Origin: Paenibacillus albus
GTDB lineage: Bacteria > Bacillota > Bacilli > Paenibacillales > Paenibacillaceae
DNA: 64,000 nucleotides
NCBI RefSeq assembly: GCF_003952225.1
Contig: NZ_CP034437.1
Coordinates: 4,478,501 to 4,542,500, forward strand
Direction: 5' to 3'
In this document: piece by piece, positions 1 to 6,730 of the stretch
Layout: every line of letters begins with the position of its first letter
Position numbering within the stretch: the first letter of the stretch is position 1
Translations under genes and position numbers: made by a program
Notes under the pieces: model-generated
Told to the model about the DNA's origin: nothing
Database searches by the model: none
The model's input: only the letters and a program-made list of their open reading frames with translations

Positions 1-272
1 AGTTCCAAGGGCATCACAGGAACTGCGATTAAGCTGAATAACAGGAGTATAACCACGGGGCTTTTCTCTAGGCGAAACAGAATCATTGCAGCATCTCTAA
101 CGCATAAGTAATACTTGATGATACCGTTTCACCTCATCCTTTGACGAATGATATAAACATAGTTCTTTTACCAAATAAAGTATAGACTTATAATGATCCG
201 GGATTTATAATACAAATATAGGGAGCCTTAATGAGGTCCCCTCTGCTTTGAATCACTTATAAATAGCTAACC

Positions 273-296
273 GACACCTAAAGAGGTGTCTTTTTT
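273..296 (+). terminator. Rho-independent terminator (+)
   Basis: The inverted repeat GACACC/GGTGTC with a 6-nt loop is followed directly by six T. No upstream + strand gene is visible in the window, so it ends either a short RNA or a gene left of the window. Confidence 0.65.
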
Positions 297-350
297 ATTT
301 TATATTTGCATTTTCATATGCGTTTGCCAGTCCGATCGGGCGTTCAACAC

Positions 351-378
351 AAAAAAAGCAGCCGTACAAGACGGCTGC
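351..378 (-). terminator. Terminator of the squalene/phytoene-synthase-like gene
   Basis: An inverted repeat GCAGCCGT/ACGGCTGC lies next to a run of seven A on the + strand, which reads as a U-tract on the minus strand. It sits about 30 bp past the stop of the minus-strand gene ending at 406. Confidence 0.85.
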
Positions 379-405
379 GATAGTTGAGCTTACAATGCTG
401 CTCAT

Positions 406-1197
406 TTATTTGATTAGACTTACAATTTTCAGTACCGTCTCTCTTGTCAGCTTGCTTCCGCCCGCAGAGATAAGATTCACTGTAGCATGGGCTAACGCTA
501 ACGGGATTTTGCAAAATTTCAACGCTGGTCCTTTATTCAAATCATCGACGTAGGAATCAGCAATTGCCAAATTTCGGCGGGTGTACTGCAGCATGTCCTT
601 GAACTCCCAGCCATCTGGGAAGAAGTCCACTCCCCGCTTAAGATCCTCTTCTCGGTTGCGGATGATGTTCACGGCTTGCAGTCCTCTACCGAATGCGACA
701 GACTTCTCACGATCGGATTTCGTTCCGTCATTCCACATCCAAAGCTCAGACAGCATTTCGCCAACCATTCCGGCTACGCTGTAGGTATAGAGGTCCAAAT
801 CTTCTTCCGTATGGATACTCCATCCATTCTGAACCCAATCGGCCATTTGCGCAGACATTTTGGCAATATAAGGGAATACGATCGGAGCAGCAGTCGGCGG
901 GCACAAAGTCGCCCATTCGTCTAGCTGCATTGAAACTGCTGGTAATACCTCTCGATACGGCGCCAACAACTTTTGAGTGGCATCGATCACCTGCGTGGAC
1001 TCAAATGCTTCATTGATCCCGCTTAACAGCTCCGCCTTCAATTGTGTCGTAATCTCTTCATGATCCTCGATTTCATCTATTGCACGCATGCATAAATAGG
1101 CAGATGCGACTGCCTCTTTTAACGCGCCGTCCAATTTACTAATTGGTATATAAAAAGTACGGCTCGTGTTTTTTAACATCTCCATCGCGCTTTTCAT
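406..1197 (-). CDS. Squalene/phytoene synthase family protein (YisP-like)
   Basis: A 263-residue all-helical prenyl-diphosphate enzyme of the trans-isoprenoid diphosphate synthase superfamily. The first Asp-rich motif is DEIED at about residues 41-45. The second motif region reads NREED at about 181-185, so the usual first Asp is Asn. The family condenses two prenyl diphosphates. The Bacillus subtilis member YisP instead acts as a farnesyl-diphosphate phosphatase, and the altered second motif would suit such a non-condensing role (inference). The frame extends to a TTG at 1221, but the GGAGGG ribosome site lies inside that extension, so ATG 1197 is preferred. The spacing of about 16 nt is long, so the start is not certain. 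Monocistronic, with its own terminator. Confidence 0.8.
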   Translation of the reverse strand: MKSAMEMLKNTSRTFYIPISKLDGALKEAVASAYLCMRAIDEIEDHEEITTQLKAELLSGINEAFESTQVIDATQKLLAPYREVLPAVSMQLDEWATLCPPTAAPIVFPYIAKMSAQMADWVQNGWSIHTEEDLDLYTYSVAGMVGEMLSELWMWNDGTKSDREKSVAFGRGLQAVNIIRNREEDLKRGVDFFPDGWEFKDMLQYTRRNLAIADSYVDDLNKGPALKFCKIPLALAHATVNLISAGGSKLTRETVLKIVSLIK

Positions 1198-1349
1198 GTT
1201 AATAATGGGAATTCCCTCCAAAATAGTTCTCTGACTATGATTTCATGATCTCTAAATAATTATGATAACACATTTTTGAAGGGCGTAGTCTATCATCAAT
1301 TGAACATTCTGCTAACTGTTCGTAATCGAGCTTGTTCCAGGCACTTGTC

Positions 1350-1621
1350 TTATCGTTCCACCGCCGAAAACGCTAGCACATAGCGAAAGGGCTTCGCATT
1401 AAACGACTGCGGACGATCGATCCCCTTCTCGGCAACAGCTGCCTTTAATCCCTCAGGAAAAGAGAGATGTTCAAAGCCTACAATCGTCGCCTGAGGCGAC
1501 TTCGACAACACGGCAGCGTCAGACGATCCCCAAGCACGTTCGGAATGATTACCGGTCCGTTCTCTGACCAATAGGCAGCCAAACTATTCGTCGTGCCCAA
1601 ATCAATACCGATGGTCGCCAA
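1350..1621 (-). pseudogene. Broken Hsp70 (HscC-type) N-terminal remnant fused to unrecognised sequence
   Basis: Reading from a TTG at 1619-1621 behind GAGGGAAAAGGA gives the Hsp70 phosphate-1 signature IGIDLGTTNSLAAYW followed by IPNVLGDRLT, as in DnaK and especially HscC N-termini. The frame then reaches a stop at 1478-1480 after 48 codons. A second frame continues to 1350 with sequence that is not Hsp70-like. A full Hsp70 needs more than 550 residues, so nearly all of the ATPase domain and all of the substrate domain are missing. It is most likely the scar of a deletion that joined the start of an hscC-like gene to the tail of another gene. The donor of the second part was not recognised. 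Confidence 0.7.
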
Positions 1622-1722
1622 TCCTTTTCCCTCGCTTTGCGTCAAGACGCTTTTGTATGGTTTTAGTACATTTATACAGCATCCGATCGAAATCCTTTTT
1701 TATCGCTGCATAATGCCCAGAG

Positions 1723-1746
1723 AAAAAAGCCCGCGTGTACGCGGAC
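1723..1746 (-). terminator. Terminator of the first GNAT gene
   Basis: A 7-bp stem (GTCCGCG/CGCGGGC on the minus strand, one G-U pair) is followed by six U on the minus strand. It lies 40 bp downstream of the stop at 1785. Confidence 0.8.
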
Positions 1747-1784
1747 TTCATTCACGGAGTATTCAGGCCAACCTAAATCTTGCC

Positions 1785-2348
1785 TTAAATCAGCTTTACC
1801 ATACGGCGATAGTCGCTGTCGCCAATGCGCAGCGTTCCGGTTTCGGTATAGCCGCTTGCTATGTACAGCTTGTAAGCTCTGTCATTATAGGCTTCCACGA
1901 TAAGCGCCGTGCGATCGAACCCGAGCTCGGCTGCGCGCAGCTCAGCCGCAGTCATAAGCTGCTTCGCTATCCCCTGCCCGCGGTAAGTCGCTGCGACAGC
2001 CAGCGCATCCAAGTAATATTCACCGTCCTGAGCTTCTCTGACGATTGCGCTATCCGCCATCGACGAAGCCCTGCGGTGGGACTCCACTAGAAAAGGCTCG
2101 TCCAGCAGATGCGCATCATTGCCGGAGTAGGCGACGAGCATGCCCGCTACCCGCCCTTCTTGCTCAGCCACGAGGACATGCTCGCAGCTGACCCGATTGC
2201 CCGGCTGATTGTAGAAGGCTGTCAGCCGCTCTGCTGCCTCAGACTCGTCGGAAGCTCCAGTAAGTAAATAGGCGATGTCGCCTATTGCTTCAAGCAGCAG
2301 CGGAATGACCTCCGGCGCGTCGTCTCTTGTCGCCATACGCGTTAACAC
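1785..2348 (-). CDS. GNAT family N-acetyltransferase
   Basis: A 187-residue single-domain acyltransferase expected to use acetyl-CoA on an unknown amine. The acetyl-CoA motif A is clear at about residues 125-138 (LAVAATYRGQGIAKQL, with the RGQGIA loop). It is followed by a motif B-like segment and the YKLYIASGYTETGT stretch typical of GNAT C-termini. The GTG start at 2348 has GGAGGGG seven bases upstream, and an internal ATG at 2336 lacks this spacing. It is divergent from the VOC gene at 2488, so about 140 bp holds both promoters. Confidence 0.85.
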   Translation of the reverse strand: MLTRMATRDDAPEVIPLLLEAIGDIAYLLTGASDESEAAERLTAFYNQPGNRVSCEHVLVAEQEGRVAGMLVAYSGNDAHLLDEPFLVESHRRASSMADSAIVREAQDGEYYLDALAVAATYRGQGIAKQLMTAAELRAAELGFDRTALIVEAYNDRAYKLYIASGYTETGTLRIGDSDYRRMVKLI

Positions 2349-2487
2349 GGCAATTCCCCTCCATTCCTTATCTCATCCCATTATATCCATTTGTCGAATA
2401 ATGCTAAACTCTTTTAACATTCGCTTCTGCCATCGGAAGTAGAGTATAGTAGATATGGTTGAGAATAGATTCCAGGAGGCTGCAGCC

Positions 2488-2889
2488 ATGTCACAGGAAA
2501 TTTGGATTAACCTGCCGGTTAAAGATGTTGAGAAGTCAACTGCCTTTTTCAATGCGATTGGACTTCAAGCGGCAAGCTTTGGTAACGAGAGAGCCAAGCT
2601 TTCCATTGGCCAAACAACGATTCTGCTGTTCCCGGATGCAACTTTTGAGAAATTTACAGGTTCGACAGTCGCTGATACTTCCCATAGCGCTGAAGTCATA
2701 TTCTCCATCGGTGCTGACAGCAGAGAAGAAGTAGATGCCTTTATTCAAAAAGTAGAGCTAGCCGGAGGAAGCATCTTCGGCAGACCGAGTGAAAGCGATG
2801 GCTGGATGTACGGCGCGGGCTTTGCCGATCTGGACGGTCACCGCTGGAACCTGCTGTACATGGATACGAGCAAAATGCCAAAACGCTAA
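2488..2889 (+). CDS. VOC (glyoxalase/bleomycin-resistance fold) family protein
   Basis: A 133-residue protein with the VOC beta-alpha-beta-beta-beta pattern. It opens with INLPVKDVEKSTAFFNAIGL, has a middle KLSIGQTTILLFPD strand pair, and closes with GFADLDGHRWNLLYMD, the usual C-terminal VOC strand. This divergent PhnB-like subgroup often lacks a known enzyme activity, so no substrate is proposed. The longer frame from 2455 contains the AGGAGG at 2473-2478, so ATG 2488 is the start. Monocistronic, ending in a strong bidirectional terminator. Confidence 0.82.
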   Translation: MSQEIWINLPVKDVEKSTAFFNAIGLQAASFGNERAKLSIGQTTILLFPDATFEKFTGSTVADTSHSAEVIFSIGADSREEVDAFIQKVELAGGSIFGRPSESDGWMYGAGFADLDGHRWNLLYMDTSKMPKR

Positions 2890-2893
2890 GATG

Positions 2894-2931
2894 AAAACGC
2901 CGGTAACCTGATCAAGGTTACCGGCGTTTTT
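2894..2931. terminator. Bidirectional terminator between VOC and Ohr-like genes
   Basis: A long perfect stem (AACGCCGGTAACC with its complement, 7-nt loop) is flanked by A4 on one side and T5 on the other. It serves the converging genes on both strands. Confidence 0.9.
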
Positions 2932-2953
2932 ATGTAATCATGCGTAGATTAAA

Positions 2954-3381
2954 CTATCCGACGAGATTCGAAGTGAATTCAATATTGCCTTGTGTCGCCC
3001 TAGCATATGGACAAACCTTATGCGCTTCATCGATGACCTCTTGAGCAACGCTTCGTTCTATGCCTTTGACGGTAATGTCCATTGCCACAGCGAGGACGTA
3101 GCCGTCGTTCGCATCCTTGCCGAGCGTAACATTTGAAACAATGGAAATCCCTTCTGCTTTGATTTTTTCAAACGAAGGATCGTTCCCATAGCGCCTTCAA
3201 AACAAGCTGCGAAGCCTGCGGCGAACAATTGCTCCGGATTCGTTCCCTCTCCACTTCCGCCTAATTCCTTCGGAAAACGCAAATCCACACTCAGATTGTT
3301 ATCGCTGGAAACTGCTTTGCCATCCCTGCCGCCTTGCACATTTACAGTGGCTGTGTATAGTTTCTTTTCTATTTTGTCCAT
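2954..3381 (-). pseudogene. Frameshifted Ohr/OsmC organic hydroperoxide resistance gene
   Basis: The N-terminal frame from ATG 3381 gives an Ohr-type start (KKLYTATVNVQGGRDG), then TNPEQLFAAGFAACFEGAM with the first redox cysteine. The match then moves to another frame, which yields SFEKIKAEGISIVSNVTLGK and ends with EAHKVCPYARATQGNIEF. That tail holds the second redox cysteine (VCPYA) and a stop at 2954. The shift lies around 3181-3195. Both catalytic cysteines and total length (about 140 codons) are otherwise kept, so this is either a very recent one-base lesion or a sequencing error. A functional product would reduce organic peroxides with a bacillithiol or lipoyl partner. Confidence 0.85.
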
Positions 3382-3497
3382 TATCGCTATCTCTCCTTAC
3401 ATCAACTTGAATTCCCATGTGTAAGGATTTCCTCCGCGGTTATTCATATACATCGCACATGACAAAACTTCAAGCCACCCCAAAATGGAAAGTAAGC

Positions 3498-3526
3498 TTG
3501 ACATCGAATAAGATGCGCGGTATATT
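3498..3526 (+). promoter_or_regulatory. SigA-type promoter of the XRE/membrane-protein operon
   Basis: A perfect -35 TTGACA (3498-3503), a 17-bp spacer and a TATATT -10 (3521-3526) lie about 40 bp before the XRE start. This is among the best consensus matches in the window. Confidence 0.85.
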
Positions 3527-3534
3527 TTCATCAT

Positions 3535-3550
3535 GGAAAGTAAACTTTCC
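3535..3550. promoter_or_regulatory. Palindromic operator candidate for the XRE repressor
   Basis: GGAAAGT-AA-ACTTTCC is a perfect 7+2+7 palindrome just downstream of the -10. The left arm and centre (GGAAAGTAA) recur at 3487-3495, immediately upstream of the -35. This placement on both sides of a promoter fits autoregulation by the adjacent XRE protein (inference). Confidence 0.5.
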
Positions 3551-3568
3551 GTCAGGAGAGTGAGTGCA

Positions 3569-3775
3569 TTGAACAACCGCTTGGAAGAAATCCGCAAGCA
3601 GCGCGGAATTAAGCAAGAAGAATTAGCTGCAGCGCTAGAAGTGTCGAGGCAAACGATCGGTTCGCTGGAAAACGGACGATATAACCCCTCCATCCTTTTA
3701 GCGTTCAAGATTGCTCGTTTTTTCGGAATGAGCATTGAAGAAATCTTTATTTATGAGGAGGATGAGAACGTATGA
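3569..3775 (+). CDS. Short XRE (Cro/CI) family transcriptional regulator
   Basis: A 68-residue protein that is essentially one helix-turn-helix domain. It reads NNRLEEIRKQRGIKQEELAAA then LEVSRQTIGSLENGRYNPS, the classic XRE recognition helix, and ends with a short acidic tail. Size and sequence match the small YgzD/YozG-type regulators that sit in front of membrane-protein genes in Bacilli. The TTG start (3569) is chosen because AGGAG lies 10 nt upstream; the longer frame from 3533 would begin inside the palindrome. The stop overlaps the next start by four bases (ATGA), so the two are translationally coupled. Confidence 0.88.
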   Translation: MNNRLEEIRKQRGIKQEELAAALEVSRQTIGSLENGRYNPSILLAFKIARFFGMSIEEIFIYEEDENV

Positions 3776-4203
3776 AAAAACCGTTTTCGACTTATTTTCT
3801 TATCGTTGCAGGCTTTGTGCTAATTGCAGGCGGTCTTTATTTCATTAAAACAATTGAAAATCCGGAAGGGATGCTGCGAGCGTTACCCTATATCAGTTTT
3901 GGGCTCGGCTGTGGTATTCTCGGTCACGGGATGGGTGAACTACTCGTCCTATTCGCAATGAAGAGTAGTCCTACCGCAGCCAAGCAGCTTGAGATAGACA
4001 AGAAGGATGAACGCAACGTGGCAATCGCTAATCGGGCTAAAGCGAAAGCATACGACATGATCGTTTTCTTGTTTGGAGCACTAATATTAGGCTTCTCTTT
4101 GATGGATATTGATAAAACAACGCTAGTGCTATTCGTCTTTGCCTATCTGTTTATCCTTGGATACGGCACATATTACCGGGTCAAATACTTTAAAGAAATG
4201 TAA
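3772..4203 (+). CDS. Four-helix membrane protein coupled to the XRE regulator
   Basis: A 143-residue integral membrane protein with about four hydrophobic segments: residues 5-24, 38-62, 97-115 and 120-138. A cytoplasmic charged stretch (EIDKKDERNVAIANRAKAKA) lies between helices 2 and 3. The arrangement of an XRE repressor with a small membrane protein carrying KDERN is common in Bacillota. Its function is not established, and membrane-stress sensing has been suggested for similar pairs. No catalytic motif is visible. It is translated from an ATGA overlap with the regulator. Confidence 0.75.
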   Translation: MKKPFSTYFLIVAGFVLIAGGLYFIKTIENPEGMLRALPYISFGLGCGILGHGMGELLVLFAMKSSPTAAKQLEIDKKDERNVAIANRAKAKAYDMIVFLFGALILGFSLMDIDKTTLVLFVFAYLFILGYGTYYRVKYFKEM

Positions 4204-4212
4204 AATAATCGG

Positions 4213-5235
4213 TTAAAGCTGAACCGGCCGCATTCCCTGCGCCATTGAATCCGTTATCGCTTGCGTAAACCTCATATACCGCACGCCTTCCTCGAACGAT
4301 GGAGCACCTTTCTTCCCATCTGCCACGGATTGCAGAAATTGCTTCTCCACTTCCCATTTGCCAAGTAATTCTTCAGGTATGTCGATTCTGCGCTCCCCTT
4401 CACTCGTTTGCAGGGCAACGTAGGGCTCGCCTGCCATGCATCGAAGCGTCCCTTTACTTCCGTGAATCGTCAAGCTGCATGCATCTGCCGCGGCTGCTCC
4501 CGTGAACAAGGCGGTGAGCGTTGCTCCGGTCTTGAACTGCCCGATGACTGTAACCGAATCCGGCAATTCAACCATCGACCTGCCGTCCCGGTCGGCAGGC
4601 CGCTCGGTCACCCAGGTTTTGCCAATCGCGCTTAAGTGGCTCACCGGACCGAACCACCGGTTCAGCACCTCGCCCATAATGCCAACGTCCAGCAGGTTAA
4701 TCCCCTGCAGATCACTGCGCTGACGCCAATGCAATGGCTTGTCCGCATCATTAAGCGAGCTTGTCGCATGATGCAGCACGATATGGCGAATGTCACCGAG
4801 ATGGCCATCTTCCATATATTGCATGACGAAAGGCTCGACTGCCATGTAGGTAGGAGGCGGACAAAGCATTGTCGTAAGCTCCGTACTCCGATCTGCTTCC
4901 AGCATCTCCTCGGCCTCAGCCAGATTCATAGCCATGCGCGCTTGGCAGAAGACATGCTTGCCTTTGGCTAGCGCATAGCAGCTGATTTCCTTGTGCATAT
5001 AAGGAGGCGTGCAGTTAAAGATGATGCGCACCTCCGGATCGTCCACGACTTCCTTCCAATGCTCATACACTTTTGCAAAACCGAACGCTTCCGCCACCTT
5101 CCTGCTGCTCTCCAAATTGCGATTGGCTACAGCAACGAACTCGACGCCTTCGATCTTCTGCAAATTAGGCAAATGCCGGGAAACCGCAATCGCTCCGGCA
5201 CCGATCATTCCGATTGGAAATTGTTTCACGCTCAT
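4213..5235 (-). CDS. Gfo/Idh/MocA family oxidoreductase
   Basis: A 340-residue NAD(P)-dependent dehydrogenase. The Rossmann nucleotide loop is IGMIGAGAIAVSRHLP near the N-terminus, and the CPPPTYMAVEP region lies mid-protein. The family EKP motif (FVEKP) is replaced by CQARM near residue 97, so the usual catalytic Lys is absent at that point. The C-terminal alpha/beta domain is complete. Family members act on sugars, inositols and similar polyols; the substrate is unknown here. The ATG at 5235 is directly abutted by GAGGG, so the in-frame GTG at 5229 may be the true start. It stands alone, convergent with the membrane protein gene. Confidence 0.85.
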   Translation of the reverse strand: MSVKQFPIGMIGAGAIAVSRHLPNLQKIEGVEFVAVANRNLESSRKVAEAFGFAKVYEHWKEVVDDPEVRIIFNCTPPYMHKEISCYALAKGKHVFCQARMAMNLAEAEEMLEADRSTELTTMLCPPPTYMAVEPFVMQYMEDGHLGDIRHIVLHHATSSLNDADKPLHWRQRSDLQGINLLDVGIMGEVLNRWFGPVSHLSAIGKTWVTERPADRDGRSMVELPDSVTVIGQFKTGATLTALFTGAAAADACSLTIHGSKGTLRCMAGEPYVALQTSEGERRIDIPEELLGKWEVEKQFLQSVADGKKGAPSFEEGVRYMRFTQAITDSMAQGMRPVQL

Positions 5236-5333
5236 CCCTCTTTTCTCGAATTAATAATGCTTCTCTCCATATTTTCTCATAAACATGAACAATCCGAAAT
5301 GCAACGGGCGAATACGGTAGCTATAAAATAAAA

Positions 5334-5354
5334 AATCCGCAAAAATCGCGGATT
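5334..5354 (-). terminator. Terminator of the thioredoxin-like gene
   Basis: AATCCGC/GCGGATT inverted repeat with an A-rich + strand flank, read as a U-tract on the minus strand, 12 bp past the stop at 5366. Confidence 0.8.
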
Positions 5355-5365
5355 CAAATGATTTC

Positions 5366-5989
5366 TTATCGGCTAACGATGGACTGAATTTCCCGCAGAA
5401 TGGCATCTTGTTCTTGGCCGATGACTTCCGCTCTCCGCTGCTTCAAGAAGTGAAGCAGCTCCCTTCTCGGCGTTTCTTCAAGCGCGCTGATTGGTTTTCC
5501 GCGGCCTTCCAGCTCTGGATGCTCGGTCCAGAACGCATCTACCCACCCGCCAAGAAGAGCGCTGATCTCCGCAGGACGTTCAATGAAGACGCCGAGTTCT
5601 TGTCCCGAGCCGTCGAAGAATATATAAGTGGGAATATGATTGCGCCCATCAGCATGTTTATACAAGTCGGCGATGTCTCCATTATCGGGATCACGGTTCA
5701 AAATATGCAAACGCAGTTTATCCGTCCGTTCCGCGATCCTTCCAAACAGCGGAAGATTCGCAACAACATCTCCGCACCAATCATGTGCAAGGACGAGAAC
5801 GTCCACCGGTTCCTGGCGGTCGTTCAGGAAATCCAATTGCTGATCGTTCGGTGCATAGGCTTCGAAATTAGACACCAGCGTCTGCTGGTTTACTTGCGCC
5901 TGCTCGACGAATGTGTTGAAAGAGACCGCTTCTTGAAATGCACGCTCTCTTCTTTCTTGAGAAAGGCTTGCAGCGTTAGATAGGGTCAT
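5366..5989 (-). CDS. Thioredoxin family protein (Thioredoxin_9 type)
   Basis: A 207-residue soluble protein with a thioredoxin-like core. The strand VDVLVLAHDWCGDV carries WCGD where thioredoxins have WCGPC, leaving a single cysteine. The cis-Pro region follows as NHIPTYIFFDGSGQELG. The N-terminal helix and the long C-terminal helical tail (FLKQRRAEVIGQEQDAIL) match the Thioredoxin_9 group, whose role is unknown. With no second Cys, a dithiol-disulfide mechanism is unlikely. The start ATG 5989 has GGAGG about 11 nt upstream. Probably monocistronic. Confidence 0.8.
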   Translation of the reverse strand: MTLSNAASLSQERRERAFQEAVSFNTFVEQAQVNQQTLVSNFEAYAPNDQQLDFLNDRQEPVDVLVLAHDWCGDVVANLPLFGRIAERTDKLRLHILNRDPDNGDIADLYKHADGRNHIPTYIFFDGSGQELGVFIERPAEISALLGGWVDAFWTEHPELEGRGKPISALEETPRRELLHFLKQRRAEVIGQEQDAILREIQSIVSR

Positions 5990-6023
5990 GGGAAATCAAT
6001 CCTCCATTTTATCCTTATATTGT

Positions 6024-6533
6024 TTAAACTACACGTTGTTCCGACCGAGCTAACTGCTTCTTTAACAGAACCATCTTACCGTCATCCTCAGTCTCAACCT
6101 CGTAAATGCGTTCATAGCCTCTTCGCTCGTACATTTGCACGAGCCACGGATGACGTTCGGCCGTACCAAGCGTAACCGCTTTTGCTTTCCACTTGTCGCG
6201 GGCTATGTCCTCTTCTAACCAGGTGAGAAGGCGGTTGCCAACTCCAAGACCTTTGAAAGCTGGCTCAACGGCAAATTTCATGATAAATGGAAAATCGGCA
6301 ATTGCTTTTAGCTGCTCCACCGGCTTGGAGATGGTGACCGTCGCTATAATTGCACCATCGCGTTCTAGTACGTAGCATTCATGGCTCGCCACAGTGTCCC
6401 GCACCATCTCGAGATCCGCGTAAGCCGCAGGGAATTTAATGCCGAGCTCTCGAATCGTTTCATAGGCTCTCAGAATGACACCAAGCAATTCCTCGACATC
6501 ATCGAGCGTCGCCAATCGATAAATATCACTCAT
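6024..6533 (-). CDS. GNAT family N-acetyltransferase
   Basis: A 169-residue acetyltransferase. It opens with IYRLATLDDVEELLGVILRA. The motif A region is FAVEPAFKGLGVGNRLLTWLEE, with the acetyl-CoA loop KGLGVG, and the protein ends with the MYERRGYERIYEVE segment usual for GNATs. The substrate is unknown. The longer frame from 6599 has no ribosome site, whereas AGGTGA precedes the twin ATGs at 6536 and 6533; the second has the better spacing. No close partner gene. Confidence 0.83.
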   Translation of the reverse strand: MSDIYRLATLDDVEELLGVILRAYETIRELGIKFPAAYADLEMVRDTVASHECYVLERDGAIIATVTISKPVEQLKAIADFPFIMKFAVEPAFKGLGVGNRLLTWLEEDIARDKWKAKAVTLGTAERHPWLVQMYERRGYERIYEVETEDDGKMVLLKKQLARSEQRVV

Positions 6534-6685
6534 CATCGTCACCTCAAATGTTTTAATCCCAAGTAATCCACTTGACTTAAATGTATATAACAGTAACAAT
6601 AATGCAATTATGGATGGTTTGCTAATAGAATTGTTTGAATGACTAATAGGAGATGTTGATTGGTACGAGTAAAATGGCCGTAAAC

Positions 6686-6710
6686 AAAAAAAAGCCGCGA
6701 TTTACGCGGC
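6686..6710 (-). terminator. Terminator of the rph-like gene
   Basis: GCCGCG/CGCGGC stem-loop with eight consecutive A on the + strand (U8 on the transcript), 20 bp past the stop at 6731. Confidence 0.88.
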
Positions 6711-6730
6711 ATTTAATCAGTCAAGTCTTA

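Larger units (their letters stand above)
1..405. other. Left-edge intergenic region without a recognisable gene
   Basis: No reading frame here has a ribosome site and convincing length. The stretch contains AT-rich promoter-like sequence around 175-225, with two TATAAT-like hexamers, and two hairpins described separately. A short inverted repeat, AGTTCC/GGAACT, brackets bases 1-24. The + strand terminator at 273-296 implies that a transcript ends here, but I cannot identify its gene. Confidence 0.5.

Noticed and set aside
1593..2090. 165-codon + strand frame opposite the GNAT gene
   Set aside because: It lies antisense to a clear acetyltransferase with a good start and terminator, has no ribosome site and shows no domain motif.
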